A stretch of DNA of 64,000 bases from Campylobacter concisus (GCF_015229955.1 NZ_JAAKYZ010000003.1:1-64000), one strand, 5' to 3'; shown: positions 33,816 to 44,889, counted from the stretch's first letter. Numbers and translations: made by a program. Notes: a model not told the origin generated them from the letters alone.

Positions 33816-34846
33816 TGTCAATAAAGCTAAATGACAAGCAAAAAATGATTTATGATGATCTATCGATGCCTGAAAAGATTGCTATTTTGCTGATTCAGCT
33901 TGGCGAAGAGGCAACTGCTCTTATATTTTCTCACATGGATGTTGATGTCATCACTGAAATTTCAGGCTATATCGCAACCGCAAAAAATATAGACAAACAA
34001 GTCGCAAGTGCTGTTCTAGAAGAATTTTACGCATTAATGCAGTCAAATCAATATATGAGAAGTGGTGGTTTAGAGTACGCAAAAGAAATTTTATACCGCA
34101 CATTTGGTCCAGAGGCTGCTCAGAAAATTTTAGACAAGCTTGCAAAAAGCATGGAAAACTCAAAAAGTTTTGGCTATCTTGATAAGATAAAACCACAACA
34201 GCTTGCAGACTTTATCATAAAAGAGCACCCTCAAACCATCGCGCTAATACTAGCTCACATGGACTCAACGAGTGCTGCTGAAACGCTTAGCTTTTTCTCA
34301 GATGAGCTAAGAAGCGAAGTCGTTATTAGAATGGCAAATCTTGGTGATATTAGCCCATCGGTAATTAAGCGTGTTTCAACCGTGCTTGAGGGTAAGCTTG
34401 AAAGTCTTACATCGTACAAAGTCGAAGTTGGCGGTCCAAGAGCTGTGGCAGAAGTGCTTAATAGACTTGGGCAAAAAGCCAGCAAAAGTACGATCGAACG
34501 CATCGAACAAAGCGATGATAAGCTTGCAACAACGATTAAAGAGCTTATGTTTACATTTGAAGATATTATCAACCTTAACGCAACTGCGATTAGAGAAATT
34601 CTTAAAAATGTCGATAAAAAAGACCTTATGGTCGCATTTAAAGGCTCAAGCGATGGCATAAAGGATAAATTTTTATCAAATATGTCTCAGCGTGCAGCAG
34701 AAGCCTTCAAAGAGGAGATGCAATATCTTGGTGCGGTGCGTGTAAAAGATGTTGAAGAGGCTCAAAGACGCATAGTAGAGACAGTACAAACTCTAGCTGA
34801 TCAAGGTGTGTTCCAAGTCGGCGAAGCAGATGAGATGATAGAATGA
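33815..34846 (+). CDS. fliG: flagellar motor switch protein FliG
   Basis: 343 residues, all-helical, with the conserved KEHPQTIALILAHM middle-domain segment and a charged C-terminal torque helix. It joins the MS ring to the rotor and contacts the stator. I take ATG at 33815 (AAGGA six bases upstream) instead of a TTG three bases earlier. It overlaps fliH by four bases. Confidence 0.96.
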   Translation: MSIKLNDKQKMIYDDLSMPEKIAILLIQLGEEATALIFSHMDVDVITEISGYIATAKNIDKQVASAVLEEFYALMQSNQYMRSGGLEYAKEILYRTFGPEAAQKILDKLAKSMENSKSFGYLDKIKPQQLADFIIKEHPQTIALILAHMDSTSAAETLSFFSDELRSEVVIRMANLGDISPSVIKRVSTVLEGKLESLTSYKVEVGGPRAVAEVLNRLGQKASKSTIERIEQSDDKLATTIKELMFTFEDIINLNATAIREILKNVDKKDLMVAFKGSSDGIKDKFLSNMSQRAAEAFKEEMQYLGAVRVKDVEEAQRRIVETVQTLADQGVFQVGEADEMIE

Positions 34847-35706
34847 AAAGCAGCGTAATAACCAGTGAAACTTCTCCAGCTCACTTTATAGAAAATTACA
34901 GATTTAAAGTACTTGGAATTGGAGAGCGAGCTGCAGATAGTGCTCCTGTATTGATAGAAGAAAATAATCTTAGTGAAGAGTTAAGCGAGCAAAATTTTGG
35001 GCAAAATGGTGAAAATTTCATTCCTCAAGCTAGCCACCAAACGCAGACAAACTCACAAAACCACTTTGCTTCTCAGGCTCAAAGTCCACAGATACAGCAA
35101 GCAGGCGAGTCAAGCTTTGTCGAAGAATTGCTTAAAAAAACAGATGAGTTAAGTAGCAACATCATCAAACTTCAAATGCAAATAGAAAATCAAGAGAGCG
35201 AATTTGCTAAACGCCTTGAGGCTGAAATTTCTCGTGCAAAAGAAGATGGTAAAAATGAGGGTATCGCCCAGGCAAATGCAGCAAATGAAGCAAGGATAAA
35301 TGAGTTAGAGGCTAGATTTAGCGCTTCAGCTGCAAAGCTAGATGAGCAGTATGTTAAATTTGATGAGTTTTTAAAGAAGATCGAAGAAGAGCTTGGGCAA
35401 ACTGCTATAAAAATCGCAAAAGAAGTAATCGATAAAGAAATTTCAACCTCTTCAAATCAGATCGCTCATCATCTAGCAAGCTCGCTTATAAAAGAGCTAA
35501 GTAATGTCAAAAATATAGAAATTCGCGTAAATCCCGAAGATAGCGAATATATAAAAGAGCAATTTAGCAAGAATGAGCACGTCAAAATAAGCGCCGATGA
35601 TGCTATAAGCAAAGGTGGTGTGGTTATTATAAGCGATGGTGGCAATATCGATGCGACTATGCAAACAAGGCTAGAAAAACTAAAAATGCTGGTAAATAAT
35701 GAATAA
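34843..35706 (+). CDS. fliH: flagellar export regulator FliH
   Basis: 287 residues. A Gln/Ser-rich N-terminal part, a long coiled coil (about 90-185) and a conserved C-terminal FliH/HrpE domain. It binds and controls the export ATPase FliI. It overlaps dxs by eight bases. Confidence 0.88.
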   Translation: MKSSVITSETSPAHFIENYRFKVLGIGERAADSAPVLIEENNLSEELSEQNFGQNGENFIPQASHQTQTNSQNHFASQAQSPQIQQAGESSFVEELLKKTDELSSNIIKLQMQIENQESEFAKRLEAEISRAKEDGKNEGIAQANAANEARINELEARFSASAAKLDEQYVKFDEFLKKIEEELGQTAIKIAKEVIDKEISTSSNQIAHHLASSLIKELSNVKNIEIRVNPEDSEYIKEQFSKNEHVKISADDAISKGGVVIISDGGNIDATMQTRLEKLKMLVNNE

Positions 35707-37525
35707 AGACGTTAAAAGTTTAGATGTTGATGAACTAAACGCACTTTGTCATGACATCAGGGATAAAATTTTAGCTACCGTTAGTAAAAATGGCGGTCAC
35801 CTTAGCTCAAATATCGGTGCAGTTGAGATCATTGTAGCAATGCATAAAATTTTTGATGTGACAAAAGATCCATTTATCTTCGATGTAAGCCACCAAAGCT
35901 ACGCACACAAGCTACTAACTGGACGCTGGGAGAGCTTTGATACGCTTAGAAAATTTAACGGCATCAGTGGCTATACAAAGCCAAGCGAAAGTAAATTTGA
36001 CTACTTTGTAGCAGGACATAGCTCGACATCTATATCGCTTGCAGTTGGTGCTGCAAAGGCGATAAAACTTAAAAACGAAGATCGTATCCCAGTAGCTGTT
36101 ATAGGCGATGGCTCACTAAGTGGCGGCATGGCGTACGAGGCGCTAAATGAGCTAGGCGATAGAAAATATCCTTGCGTCATCATCCTAAACGACAACGAGA
36201 TGAGCATAAGCAAGCCAATAGGCGCACTTAGCAAGTATCTAAGCCAAATGATGGCAGGGCAGTTTTATCAAAAATTTAAGGGTAGGGTTGAGAAATTTCT
36301 AAGCTATATGCCAGATTCGGCTGCATATATGGCTAGACGTATCGAAGAGGGCATTAGACTCATCACTCCTGGTATGTTTTTTGAAGAGCTTGGACTTGAG
36401 TACATTGGGCCAGTTGATGGACACGACTTAGCCGCGATTCTTAGCACATTTGAAACTGCCAAAAACATGAAAAAGCCAGTCATCGTTCATGTACAGACGT
36501 TAAAGGGCAAAGGGTATGAATTTGCAGAGGGTTACTATGAAAATTGGCACGGAGTCGGGCCATTTGATCTAAAAAGTGGCGAATTTATCAAAAGGCAGTC
36601 AAATAAGTCAGCCACGGCGATCTTTAGTGAGCAGCTATTAAAAATGGCAAGAGAGCACAGCGATATCGTTGGTGTGACGGCCGCGATGCCAACAGGCACT
36701 GGTATGGACGCTTTGATACAAGAATTTCCAGATCGTTTTTGGGACGTGGCGATAGCTGAGCAGCATGCAGTTACATCGATGTCAGCCATGGCAAAAGAGG
36801 GGTTTAAACCATTTGTTGCAATATACTCGACATTCATGCAAAGAGCCTACGATCAGGTCATTCACGATGCTTCTATTTTAAATTTAAACATCACGTTTGC
36901 GATGGATAGGGCTGGTATCGTAGGTGAGGACGGCGAAACACATCAGGGTGCTTTTGATATTAGCTTTTTAAATGCTGTGCCAAACATGGTTCTTTTTGCC
37001 CCAAGATGCGAAGAGAGTATGAAAAATGTTATGGAATTTGCCTACTCTTGCAAGGGTGTTAGCGCATTTAGATATCCGCGCGGAGCGTTTATCTTAAGAG
37101 ATGAGTTTGAAGCTCAGCCACTTGAGTTTGGCAAGGGTGAAATTTTAGCTGACGCAAAGAGTGATATTGTATTTTTAGGCTACGGTAACGGCGTTGGAAG
37201 AGCAAATTTGGTCAAAAATTTACTAGCTGACAAGCTTGATGTGATATTGGTTGATCTTATCTTTGTAAAGCCGCTTGATAGTGAGCTTTTATTAGATCTT
37301 GCAAAACGCACTAAAAAGTGGTACATCTTTAGCGATAGTGCCAAAAAAGGCGGTATTGGCGAGATAGTAAGTGCATTTTTACAAGAAAATAAAATTTCAA
37401 ATATAAGCGTCATCAGCTTTGAGTATGAAGATAAATTTATCCCTCATGGTTCAACCGCTGAGGTTGAAAAACATCTTGGTATAAGTGCCGAGCAGATTAC
37501 CAAAAATTTACTAGAAAATAATTAA
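35699..37525 (+). CDS. dxs: 1-deoxy-D-xylulose-5-phosphate synthase
   Basis: 608 residues. It joins pyruvate and glyceraldehyde 3-phosphate in the first step of the MEP isoprenoid pathway. The thiamine pyrophosphate motif GDGSLSGGMAYEALN and the transketolase-type DRAGIVGEDGETHQG are intact. It is the last gene of the lysA-dxs run, in the same order as in C. jejuni. Confidence 0.96.
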   Translation: MNKDVKSLDVDELNALCHDIRDKILATVSKNGGHLSSNIGAVEIIVAMHKIFDVTKDPFIFDVSHQSYAHKLLTGRWESFDTLRKFNGISGYTKPSESKFDYFVAGHSSTSISLAVGAAKAIKLKNEDRIPVAVIGDGSLSGGMAYEALNELGDRKYPCVIILNDNEMSISKPIGALSKYLSQMMAGQFYQKFKGRVEKFLSYMPDSAAYMARRIEEGIRLITPGMFFEELGLEYIGPVDGHDLAAILSTFETAKNMKKPVIVHVQTLKGKGYEFAEGYYENWHGVGPFDLKSGEFIKRQSNKSATAIFSEQLLKMAREHSDIVGVTAAMPTGTGMDALIQEFPDRFWDVAIAEQHAVTSMSAMAKEGFKPFVAIYSTFMQRAYDQVIHDASILNLNITFAMDRAGIVGEDGETHQGAFDISFLNAVPNMVLFAPRCEESMKNVMEFAYSCKGVSAFRYPRGAFILRDEFEAQPLEFGKGEILADAKSDIVFLGYGNGVGRANLVKNLLADKLDVILVDLIFVKPLDSELLLDLAKRTKKWYIFSDSAKKGGIGEIVSAFLQENKISNISVISFEYEDKFIPHGSTAEVEKHLGISAEQITKNLLENN

Positions 37526-37597
37526 TATCATTTAATAAAGTAACGTTTAATATTATTTTTGCTAGCATAAGCCAAAATAAAAGTAAGGAAAAGCACT

Positions 37598-38008
37598 ATG
37601 CAATACGTATCATTATTAAAGCAATCTGGGCTAAAAGTCACGCCACAACGCCTTAGCGTTTTAAGAATTCTTGATCGCCACACGCATCCAACGATTGATG
37701 AGCTTTATGATGAAATTTTAAAAGAGAGCCCATCGGTTTCTCTAGCAACGGTTTATAAAAATTTAAATACTTTAAAAGACGAAGGTCTTGTAGTTGAAGT
37801 AAATATCGTCAATCAAAAGGCTAGATATGACATCTACGAATATCCACATATTCATGTAGTTTGCGAAAGCTGTGGAAGCGTCGAGGATGTGAGCTACGAT
37901 GATGCTGAGCTTGGCAAATACCAAGAAGCACTAGAAAAGAAGATCGGAAATATAATAGAACGTCTAAATATCGTAGCTAGCGTAAAAAGCTGTAAACACT
38001 GTAAATAA
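37598..38008 (+). CDS. perR: Fur-family regulator, PerR-like
   Basis: 136 residues. A winged helix (about 1-80, SLATVYKNLNTL recognition helix) and a dimerisation domain with zinc cysteines C89, C92, C132 and C135. Position directly after dxs matches C. jejuni perR, the peroxide-stress repressor; sequence alone cannot exclude Fur. It stands alone behind its own 72-base leader. Confidence 0.85.
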   Translation: MQYVSLLKQSGLKVTPQRLSVLRILDRHTHPTIDELYDEILKESPSVSLATVYKNLNTLKDEGLVVEVNIVNQKARYDIYEYPHIHVVCESCGSVEDVSYDDAELGKYQEALEKKIGNIIERLNIVASVKSCKHCK

Positions 38009-38037
38009 ATTTATGTTGCTATTTAGCAACATAAATT
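38008..38037 (+). terminator. terminator after perR
   Basis: AATTTATGTTGCT and AGCAACATAAATT form a perfect 13-bp stem with a 4-base loop; CTTTTTTCTT follows. It overlaps the last base of the stop codon. Confidence 0.7.
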
Positions 38038-38146
38038 CCATCTTTTTTCTTATAAAAATACTTTTAAAATAAGCCTAAATTTAGCATTTTTCTCATTGTT
38101 TTAAGCACTAACTTGCTAAAATGAACAAAAAATTTTGGAGAAAAAT

Positions 38147-39553
38147 GTGAGTTTGGAGATAGAGCGTAAATTTTTACTCAAAAATTCTCAAATTCTAGAT
38201 TTTTTAAAAGAAGCTGGAGTAGTCTTTAAGCATCTTGAAATTTCTCAGTTTTATACCAAGATAACGCAAAATGAAGAGATCCGCTTTCGAAGTGAAGAGG
38301 ATAAATTTATAAAAACTGTAAAGATCGGCAAAGGTCTAATCAGAGAAGAAAATGAAGAATTTTGCGAAAAAGCGGAGTTTAAAAAGGCTCTTAAGAACCG
38401 CATCGGTAGCGTCATCTTAAAAGATAGATATATTTTTAAACTAAATAACAATCCTTGCAATATTGATATTTTTAAAAATGAACTAAACGGGCTTTGTACA
38501 TTTGAAATCGAATTTAGCGATGAAAATGAGGCCGTCTTTTTCAAGCTACCACCGTTTTTAGAAAATTTTTGCCTAAGTGACGTAACTTGCGATAAAAGAT
38601 ATAAAAATAAATTTCTTGCCATCCATGCTAATGAAAATGAACAAATCGACTACAAAAGAGCCTATAAGATCATAAAAGAAAAAGAAATTCTGCCAAATTT
38701 TGCTGCAAATCTAAAAAGTGGAGAGGCGCTAAGAGTCCTTTTTGTTAGTATTTTTAAAGTAATAAAAAGGCTAAAAAGCCAGTATTTGATAGATAAAGAT
38801 GAAGAAGTTTTGCATGAGCTTCGCGTAAATTTAAGAAAGGTTAGATCGATCCTTAAAATTTTTAGTGGCGTTTTTGATGAGAAAGTGACACTTTTTTTTG
38901 GTGAGAATTTTAAAATGCTTGCAAACTCGACAAACAAAAAGCGAGATTTGGATGTATTTTTGAGCTTTTTAAACGAGCAAAAACATGCAAATGAACCTAT
39001 TTATTTTGTAAAAAAGGCTCTAGATTTAGAGTATGAAAATGTAAAAAGCTACCTTGGCGACGAAGAAAATTACGCATTTTTAAAAGAGTGGGAGATATTT
39101 TTAAACGAGGGTGAATTTTATAAGTCAAAACTCTTTGATGTAAGCCTTTCGCGCCTTGGTTCGTTTAAGCTTAGAACGCTTTTGGTTTTAGCTCAAAAAA
39201 GGCTAAAAGGCTTAAATCAAGACTGCCCAAATGAGAGCTTTCATGATCTTAGGATAGAGCTTAAGAAGATGAGATATACATACGAGTTTTTATGTGAAAT
39301 TTTTTATTTTGAAGGGCTTAAAAAGTATGAAGAGAAGCTAAAGCAGATGCAAGAAAATTTTGGTAATCTTCAAGACTATGACGTCTGGCTCGGTATCCTT
39401 AAAAGACTTCCAGAAATGCCAGATAAAGAGAGGCTTGAGAGTAAAATTTACAAGCAAATTTATAAAAGTAGAGAAGAGATACTAAAAAAGCGTCTTAAAT
39501 TTATAAAAGCAACTCGCAAAATTTCAAGAAATTTAAAAATTTACTACATATAA
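38147..39553 (+). CDS. CYTH-CHAD domain protein
   Basis: 468 residues. The N-terminal CYTH domain opens with EIERKF, the metal- and phosphate-binding ExExK motif. The C-terminal CHAD domain (about 185-460) has its histidine helices (HELRVNLRKVRS, HDLRIELKKMRY). Such fusions act on triphosphates or bind polyphosphate; the substrate is not known here. I start at GTG 38147, with GGAG upstream; a TTG 12 bases earlier is part of the ribosome site. Confidence 0.85.
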   Translation: MSLEIERKFLLKNSQILDFLKEAGVVFKHLEISQFYTKITQNEEIRFRSEEDKFIKTVKIGKGLIREENEEFCEKAEFKKALKNRIGSVILKDRYIFKLNNNPCNIDIFKNELNGLCTFEIEFSDENEAVFFKLPPFLENFCLSDVTCDKRYKNKFLAIHANENEQIDYKRAYKIIKEKEILPNFAANLKSGEALRVLFVSIFKVIKRLKSQYLIDKDEEVLHELRVNLRKVRSILKIFSGVFDEKVTLFFGENFKMLANSTNKKRDLDVFLSFLNEQKHANEPIYFVKKALDLEYENVKSYLGDEENYAFLKEWEIFLNEGEFYKSKLFDVSLSRLGSFKLRTLLVLAQKRLKGLNQDCPNESFHDLRIELKKMRYTYEFLCEIFYFEGLKKYEEKLKQMQENFGNLQDYDVWLGILKRLPEMPDKERLESKIYKQIYKSREEILKKRLKFIKATRKISRNLKIYYI

Positions 39554-39565
39554 AAGGGCAAATTT

Positions 39566-40288
39566 ATGCAAAAACAAGAAAAAATCGTTGATATGTTTAA
39601 TCAGATCGCTCCGACTTATGACGTCGCAAACAGAGTGCTAAGCCTTGGTGTGGATGTGAGCTGGAGGAAATTTGCCTGCAGATATATGCTAGAAATTTTT
39701 AAAGGAAGAAGCATAAATATCGTAGATGTAGCTTGTGGCACTGGCGATATGATGGGGCTTTGGAGTGAAATTTCAAAAGAATTTGGCGTGCAGATAAAAA
39801 GCCTTACTGGTATCGATCCCTCAAGCGGCATGCTAAAAGAGGCTAGGGCAAAATTTCCAAATTTTAAATTTATAGAGGCCTACGCTGATAATACAACGCT
39901 TGCAAGCGGAGAGGCTCAAATTTTAAGCATAAGCTATGGCATTAGAAATGTGGTCGAGCGAAAGGCTGCGCTTAAGGAGTTTAATAGAGTGCTTGCTCTA
40001 AATGGCTATGTAGTCGTACTTGAATTTACAAAACGCCAGAAAAATGGGCTTATAACCTCGCTAAGAGATTTTTACCTAAGTAAAATTTTGCCAAAGATTG
40101 GCGGCTTTATCTCAAAAAATAAAGAGGCATACGAGTATCTGCCAAGCTCGATCGAAAATTTCTTGGACGCAAAGAGCTTTTGCGACGAGCTAGTCGAAGC
40201 TGGCTTTGAGATAGAGCTTTGCAAAGGCTTTAGCATGGATATTTCGACACTATTTATTGCTAAAAAGGTAAGAGAAGTCAATGCTTAG
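39566..40288 (+). CDS. ubiE: demethylmenaquinone/quinone methyltransferase
   Basis: 240 residues, with SAM motif VDVACGTGDMMG, the GIDPSSGML second motif and the family's ISYGIRNV. It methylates the respiratory quinone, which in Campylobacter is menaquinone. It overlaps xseA by eight bases. Confidence 0.92.
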   Translation: MQKQEKIVDMFNQIAPTYDVANRVLSLGVDVSWRKFACRYMLEIFKGRSINIVDVACGTGDMMGLWSEISKEFGVQIKSLTGIDPSSGMLKEARAKFPNFKFIEAYADNTTLASGEAQILSISYGIRNVVERKAALKEFNRVLALNGYVVVLEFTKRQKNGLITSLRDFYLSKILPKIGGFISKNKEAYEYLPSSIENFLDAKSFCDELVEAGFEIELCKGFSMDISTLFIAKKVREVNA

Positions 40289-41447
40289 CGTATCTGAGCT
40301 AAACGAAAAAGCAAAGGCACTGCTTGAAGCAACCCTTGACTATGTCGAGGTAAGCGGAGAAATTTCGCGCCTTACTAAGCACGCTTCTGGGCACTGGTAC
40401 TTCACGCTAAAGGATGAAAAGTCAAGCATCTCAGCTGTGATGTATCGCATGAATAACCAAAAGGTGAAATTCCTGCCAAAAGATGGGTTAAAAGTAAAAA
40501 TTTATGGCAAAGTGACCATTTACTCGCCAAGCGGGTCGTATCAGCTAGTGGCTAGTGCGATGCTGCCTGATGGCGAAGGTGAGCTTGAGCTCGCGTTTAG
40601 GCAGCTTAAAGAAAAGCTCGAAAATGAGGGACTTTTTGACATCACTGCAAAAAAAGAGATACCAAATTTACCTAAAAAAATAGCCCTTGTCACAAGCGCT
40701 ACTTCAGCGGCGCTTCAGGATATGCTAAAGGTCGTGACGAGCCGCTGGAAATTAAGCGAAATTTATATTTTTGATGCTTTAACTCAAGGTGAAAATGCCC
40801 CAAACTCGCTCATAAAGGCTTTACGAAGAGCTGATAGATACGGCGTTGATGTGATTGTTTTGGCTCGCGGAGGTGGTAGCAAAGAGGATCTTTGGTGCTT
40901 TAATGACGAGGACTTGGCACGTGAAATTTACGCCACCAAAACGCCAGTCATAAGTGCTATCGGACACGAGATCGACTACGTTATAAGCGACTTTGTAGCA
41001 GACCGCAGGTCGCTTACGCCAAGTGCAGCTATGCTTGATCTTTTGCCTGATGAAGAGGCTTTTTTTCAGTATCTTGACAGGCTCAGCGATGATCTTGATA
41101 GCGCTTTAAGCTTAAAAATCACCAAAAAGCAAAATTTACTAAATGTCCTTCTTTCTAAATTTTCATCAAATGCCCTAAAAGCTAGGATCGAGCTAAAATT
41201 TAGCGAGGTAGCAAACAAGCAAAACGCCATAGCAAACGCCGTGCAAAGAAAGATATTGCTTCTAGGCTCAGCCCTTAGCTCGCTAGAGAAAGCTTATGAG
41301 ATGAGAGAGCTCTTTTTTGAGAGCACGAAGGGGCTTATCGAGGTTAGAAAAGATGGCAAGAGAGCCGATCTTAGGGATTTAAAAATAGACGATGAGATAG
41401 AGCTTATTTCGCAAAATACACATAAAAAAGCAATAATCAAGGAGTAA
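40281..41447 (+). CDS. xseA: exodeoxyribonuclease VII large subunit
   Basis: 388 residues, shorter than the E. coli enzyme, as is usual in this group. The N-terminal OB-fold (about 1-100) has the GHWYFTLKD segment, and the catalytic domain has [17 protein letters not shown] and [14 protein letters not shown]. It degrades single-strand DNA. The small subunit is not in the window. Confidence 0.93.
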   Translation: MLSVSELNEKAKALLEATLDYVEVSGEISRLTKHASGHWYFTLKDEKSSISAVMYRMNNQKVKFLPKDGLKVKIYGKVTIYSPSGSYQLVASAMLPDGEGELELAFRQLKEKLENEGLFDITAKKEIPNLPKKIALVTSATSAALQDMLKVVTSRWKLSEIYIFDALTQGENAPNSLIKALRRADRYGVDVIVLARGGGSKEDLWCFNDEDLAREIYATKTPVISAIGHEIDYVISDFVADRRSLTPSAAMLDLLPDEEAFFQYLDRLSDDLDSALSLKITKKQNLLNVLLSKFSSNALKARIELKFSEVANKQNAIANAVQRKILLLGSALSSLEKAYEMRELFFESTKGLIEVRKDGKRADLRDLKIDDEIELISQNTHKKAIIKE

Positions 41448-41449
41448 AA

Positions 41450-42529
41450 ATGAGTAGAAAAATAAACTTTAGCGCAGGCCCAAGCGCGATACCATTAGAT
41501 GTTTTAGAGCACGCAAAGGCCGAATTTACCGACTACAGAGGCGAAGGCTACTCGATCATGGAGATCAGTCACAGAAGCAAGACCTTTGAGGAGATCCACT
41601 TTGGCGCGATGGATAAGATAAGAAAGCTCTACGGCATCGGTGATGAGTATGAAATTTTATTCTTGCAAGGTGGCGCACACTTGCAATTTAGCATGATACC
41701 GATGAATTTATATCAAGGTGGCAGGGCTGAGTATGCAAACACCGGCGTTTGGACAAATAAAGCGATCAAAGAGGCAAAAGTGCTTGGCGTAAATGTAGAT
41801 GTCGTCGCAAGTAGCGAAGATGAAAATTTCTCTTACATCCCTGATGTGAAATTTAGTGATAACGCCGACTACGCCTACATCTGCTCAAACAATACGATTT
41901 ATGGCACGCAGTATAAGGCTATGCCAAAGACAAAATCTCCCCTAGTTGTCGATGCTTCAAGCGACTTTTTCGCTAGACCGCTTGATTTTAGCAGTATCGG
42001 CTTGCTTTATGGCGGCGCTCAGAAAAATGCAGGCCCAAGCGGCGTGACTATCGTCATTTTAAGAAAAGACCTAGTTGATCGCGTGAGCAGCCAAAACGTC
42101 CCTATGTTTTTGCGCTACAAAACGCACGTAGAGGCAAACTCGCTTTACAACACACCGCCAACTTTTGGAATTTATCTTTTAAATTTAACCATGCAGCACC
42201 TACTAGATCTTGGCGGGCTTGCCGAGGTTGAGAAGATAAATGCCAAAAAAGCAAGCACGCTTTATAGCATCATAGACAGCTCAAATGGCTTTTACGTGGG
42301 GCACGCTAAAAAATCAAGTAGGTCAGATATGAACGTGAGCTTTACGATACCAAAAGATCATGCGCTTGAGCCAGTTTTTGTCGAAGAAGCGCTAAAAGAG
42401 GGCATGCTAGGACTAAAAGGTCACAGACATCTTGGCGGCATAAGAGCTTCTATCTACAACGCCGTTAGCCAAAGCGATGTTGAAAAACTTGGCGAGTTCA
42501 TGAGAGAATTTGCTAGAAAGCACGGCTGA
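41450..42529 (+). CDS. serC: phosphoserine aminotransferase
   Basis: 359 residues; class V aminotransferase with PLP lysine K192 in [12 protein letters not shown]. It makes phosphoserine and, in the pyridoxal pathway, 4-phosphohydroxy-threonine. It follows xseA by two bases and overlaps the methyltransferase gene by one. Confidence 0.95.
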   Translation: MSRKINFSAGPSAIPLDVLEHAKAEFTDYRGEGYSIMEISHRSKTFEEIHFGAMDKIRKLYGIGDEYEILFLQGGAHLQFSMIPMNLYQGGRAEYANTGVWTNKAIKEAKVLGVNVDVVASSEDENFSYIPDVKFSDNADYAYICSNNTIYGTQYKAMPKTKSPLVVDASSDFFARPLDFSSIGLLYGGAQKNAGPSGVTIVILRKDLVDRVSSQNVPMFLRYKTHVEANSLYNTPPTFGIYLLNLTMQHLLDLGGLAEVEKINAKKASTLYSIIDSSNGFYVGHAKKSSRSDMNVSFTIPKDHALEPVFVEEALKEGMLGLKGHRHLGGIRASIYNAVSQSDVEKLGEFMREFARKHG

Positions 42530-43989
42530 TGAACAAGGCAAAAAAAGCTTACGACGAAATTCCTTATTTCTCGGCCGCATTTAGCGACTGCTCACCTGTT
42601 AGGATAGAGGCGGTTGCTAAATTTCTGGGGCTTAAAGCAGCTAGCTTAAAAGAGGCTAGGGTGCTTGAGCTTGGCTCATCATATGGCGGTAATATCTTGC
42701 CATTTGCCATTTCGCATAAAAACGCAAAAGTCGTTGGTATCGACATCTCAAGCCATCAAGTGGCTGAAGGTAACAAAGTAGCAAAGCAGATAGGTTTAGA
42801 AAATTTTACTCTGCTTGAGCGAAATTTTTTGCACATGAATGAAAGCGATATAAAAGAGCTTGGAAAATTTGACTATATTATCGCTCATGGTGTTTATAGC
42901 TGGGTGAGCCCAAACGTGAGAGACGCGCTACTTGCAACGATTAAGGCACTACTTAGCAAGGATGGCATCGCTTATGTTTCGTATAATACCTATCCTGGCT
43001 GGAAGAGCCTTGATATTTTAAGAGATTTTATGCTTTTTGTAAGCTCAGGCAACGACAGCAAAGAAGCACTTGCTCGCGTAAAAAGCGAGTTAAATTTCTT
43101 GCAGGATTATTTGAAATTTAGCTTGCAAAGCCAAAGCGACGTCGTATACAAAGATAGTATGAAGCTTCTTTTAACACAGCTAAATTTCTTACAAAGCATT
43201 ATCGCAAAGGGTAATGATTATTATATATTACATGATTTTTTAGAGGCAAGTAACGAGCCAATCTACTTTCATAAATTTGCTAAACATATCGATAAACACG
43301 GACTTTGCTACGTAATAGATGCTTCACTAAATGACATCTTTGCAAGCTCAACTGGGATTTACCGCTTTGACGCACATATCGAGCAAAATTACGACTCTCG
43401 CATCAAAAAAGAGCAGCTAAATGACTTTTTGTTTAATAGATCATTTAGAAAAAGCCTCATCGCTCACAAAGAGAGACTTGGCGGTGCTGAGGACTTTGAC
43501 GCGGTGCTTGGAGAGAGCGAGCTTGATAAGATTTATTTTGCATATTTTAGCGAGCAGCCAAGGACAAAAACGCAAGAAATTTTAAGCAAAAGCTATCCAC
43601 AAAGCTTAAATTTAAGCGAAGTAAAGGCGGCACTTGGCGAGAATGCAAATGAAGCTTTTGTGGGACTGCTTGAAATTTTAAACGATCAAAACACTAAAAT
43701 TTCTTCTTCAAAACTCAAAGCACTAATCTATGAGCCTGGTAAAACTAAACTAAAGCCTAGAACTGCTGCGTATCTTGAGTATTTTTTAAATGCTAGCTCA
43801 CCAGTTATCTCTTTGGCAAATGAGCTAAATGGCAAGCTAAACTTAAGCCATGAAGAGATCAAGGCCGCTTTAAAATTTGATGGCAAAGCTAGTTTAGAAG
43901 ATATCGCAAAGAGCGTAAATTTAAGTAAAGATGAACTAGATAAGCTTGCTTTTAAATTAAGCGAAGCCTACTTTTTTGAAGAAATTTAA
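42529..43989 (+). CDS. SAM methyltransferase with regulatory domain
   Basis: 486 residues. Residues about 35-165 are a class I methyltransferase (LELGSSYGGN and VVGIDIS motifs). The middle resembles the methyltransferase regulatory domain found behind such enzymes, and the C-terminal third is helical with a winged-helix look. The substrate is unknown. It is directly joined to serC (TGATG overlap). Confidence 0.8.
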   Translation: MNKAKKAYDEIPYFSAAFSDCSPVRIEAVAKFLGLKAASLKEARVLELGSSYGGNILPFAISHKNAKVVGIDISSHQVAEGNKVAKQIGLENFTLLERNFLHMNESDIKELGKFDYIIAHGVYSWVSPNVRDALLATIKALLSKDGIAYVSYNTYPGWKSLDILRDFMLFVSSGNDSKEALARVKSELNFLQDYLKFSLQSQSDVVYKDSMKLLLTQLNFLQSIIAKGNDYYILHDFLEASNEPIYFHKFAKHIDKHGLCYVIDASLNDIFASSTGIYRFDAHIEQNYDSRIKKEQLNDFLFNRSFRKSLIAHKERLGGAEDFDAVLGESELDKIYFAYFSEQPRTKTQEILSKSYPQSLNLSEVKAALGENANEAFVGLLEILNDQNTKISSSKLKALIYEPGKTKLKPRTAAYLEYFLNASSPVISLANELNGKLNLSHEEIKAALKFDGKASLEDIAKSVNLSKDELDKLAFKLSEAYFFEEI

Positions 43990-44019
43990 GACTAGCTAGC
44001 CTAGCCTTAAATTTTTGAT

Positions 44020-44760
44020 TTAGCCAAATATCATATCTTTTAAGATTAGAATGATCATTGCTATATAAAAGAGTAAAAACCACTTTTTAAGTGCTTTTTT
44101 ATCCATAGCTTGTGTCTTTTTGGTGCCAAAGTATGCGCCTATTAGCGAGCCAAGCCCTAGGAATGTACCCTCCAAATAAGAGATGTGGCCGTTTAAAGAT
44201 AGTGAGATAAAGCCAGAGAAAGCTGCAAACATCACAAAAAATACTCCCATTGAAACGGCTTTTTTCATATCATAGCGCAAAAAGCCAACTAAAATAGGAG
44301 CTATAAAAACCCCACCGCCTATGCCTATACTAATGGCAAGTGCACCTATACAAAAACCAACTAGAAATAGTAAAAATACGGAGTTGTTCGCATTTGTACC
44401 GTCGCTATTTGGTGTGAAGTATAGTTTTATGAGTGAAAAGATAAAAGTTGCAAGCAAGAGTAGTTCGAGTAAGAGCTCAGGCGTGTGAGATACGATTATG
44501 CCACTAAAGCTAGCTCCGACCAATCCTCCAAGACCTAAAAATACGCCACGATTTAGCTTTAAAAGTCCAGCTTTGTAGTTTAGATACGAGCCAAACGTCG
44601 CGCTAAAGATCATCTGCATGACGCTTATGCCAATAGCTGTTTTCACGTCATATCCAAAGGCGACCATTATAGGAACAACGACTGTGCCGCCACCGATGCC
44701 AAAAAAGCCAGCGATGTATCCAACGCCGATACCGATTATAAAAAGTTCAACAAAAAGCAT
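44020..44760 (-). CDS. TauE/SafE-family permease
   Basis: 246 residues, eight membrane helices in two repeats, each with a GIGGG motif (GFFGIGGGTVVVP near 20 and ISIGIGGGVFIAP near 145). The family exports sulfite, sulfonates or other small anions; the substrate cannot be read here. It is convergent with the methyltransferase gene and divergent from trpE. Confidence 0.88.
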   Translation of the reverse strand: MLFVELFIIGIGVGYIAGFFGIGGGTVVVPIMVAFGYDVKTAIGISVMQMIFSATFGSYLNYKAGLLKLNRGVFLGLGGLVGASFSGIIVSHTPELLLELLLLATFIFSLIKLYFTPNSDGTNANNSVFLLFLVGFCIGALAISIGIGGGVFIAPILVGFLRYDMKKAVSMGVFFVMFAAFSGFISLSLNGHISYLEGTFLGLGSLIGAYFGTKKTQAMDKKALKKWFLLFYIAMIILILKDMIFG

Positions 44761-44883
44761 AAATTTCCTTTTATGAGTGCCAAATTTTAGCCAAGCGGTG
44801 TTAAAAAAATAGTAAAAAGGTGAAATTTGGGCATAAATTTAGAAATTTGATAAAAATTTTAAAAACTAAAAGCGAACTTTTTT

Positions 44884-44889
44884 TATAAT
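44884..44889 (+). promoter_or_regulatory. -10 of trpE
   Basis: TATAAT preceded by a T run, 24 bases before the ATG. No trp leader peptide or attenuator is seen in the short space. Confidence 0.5.
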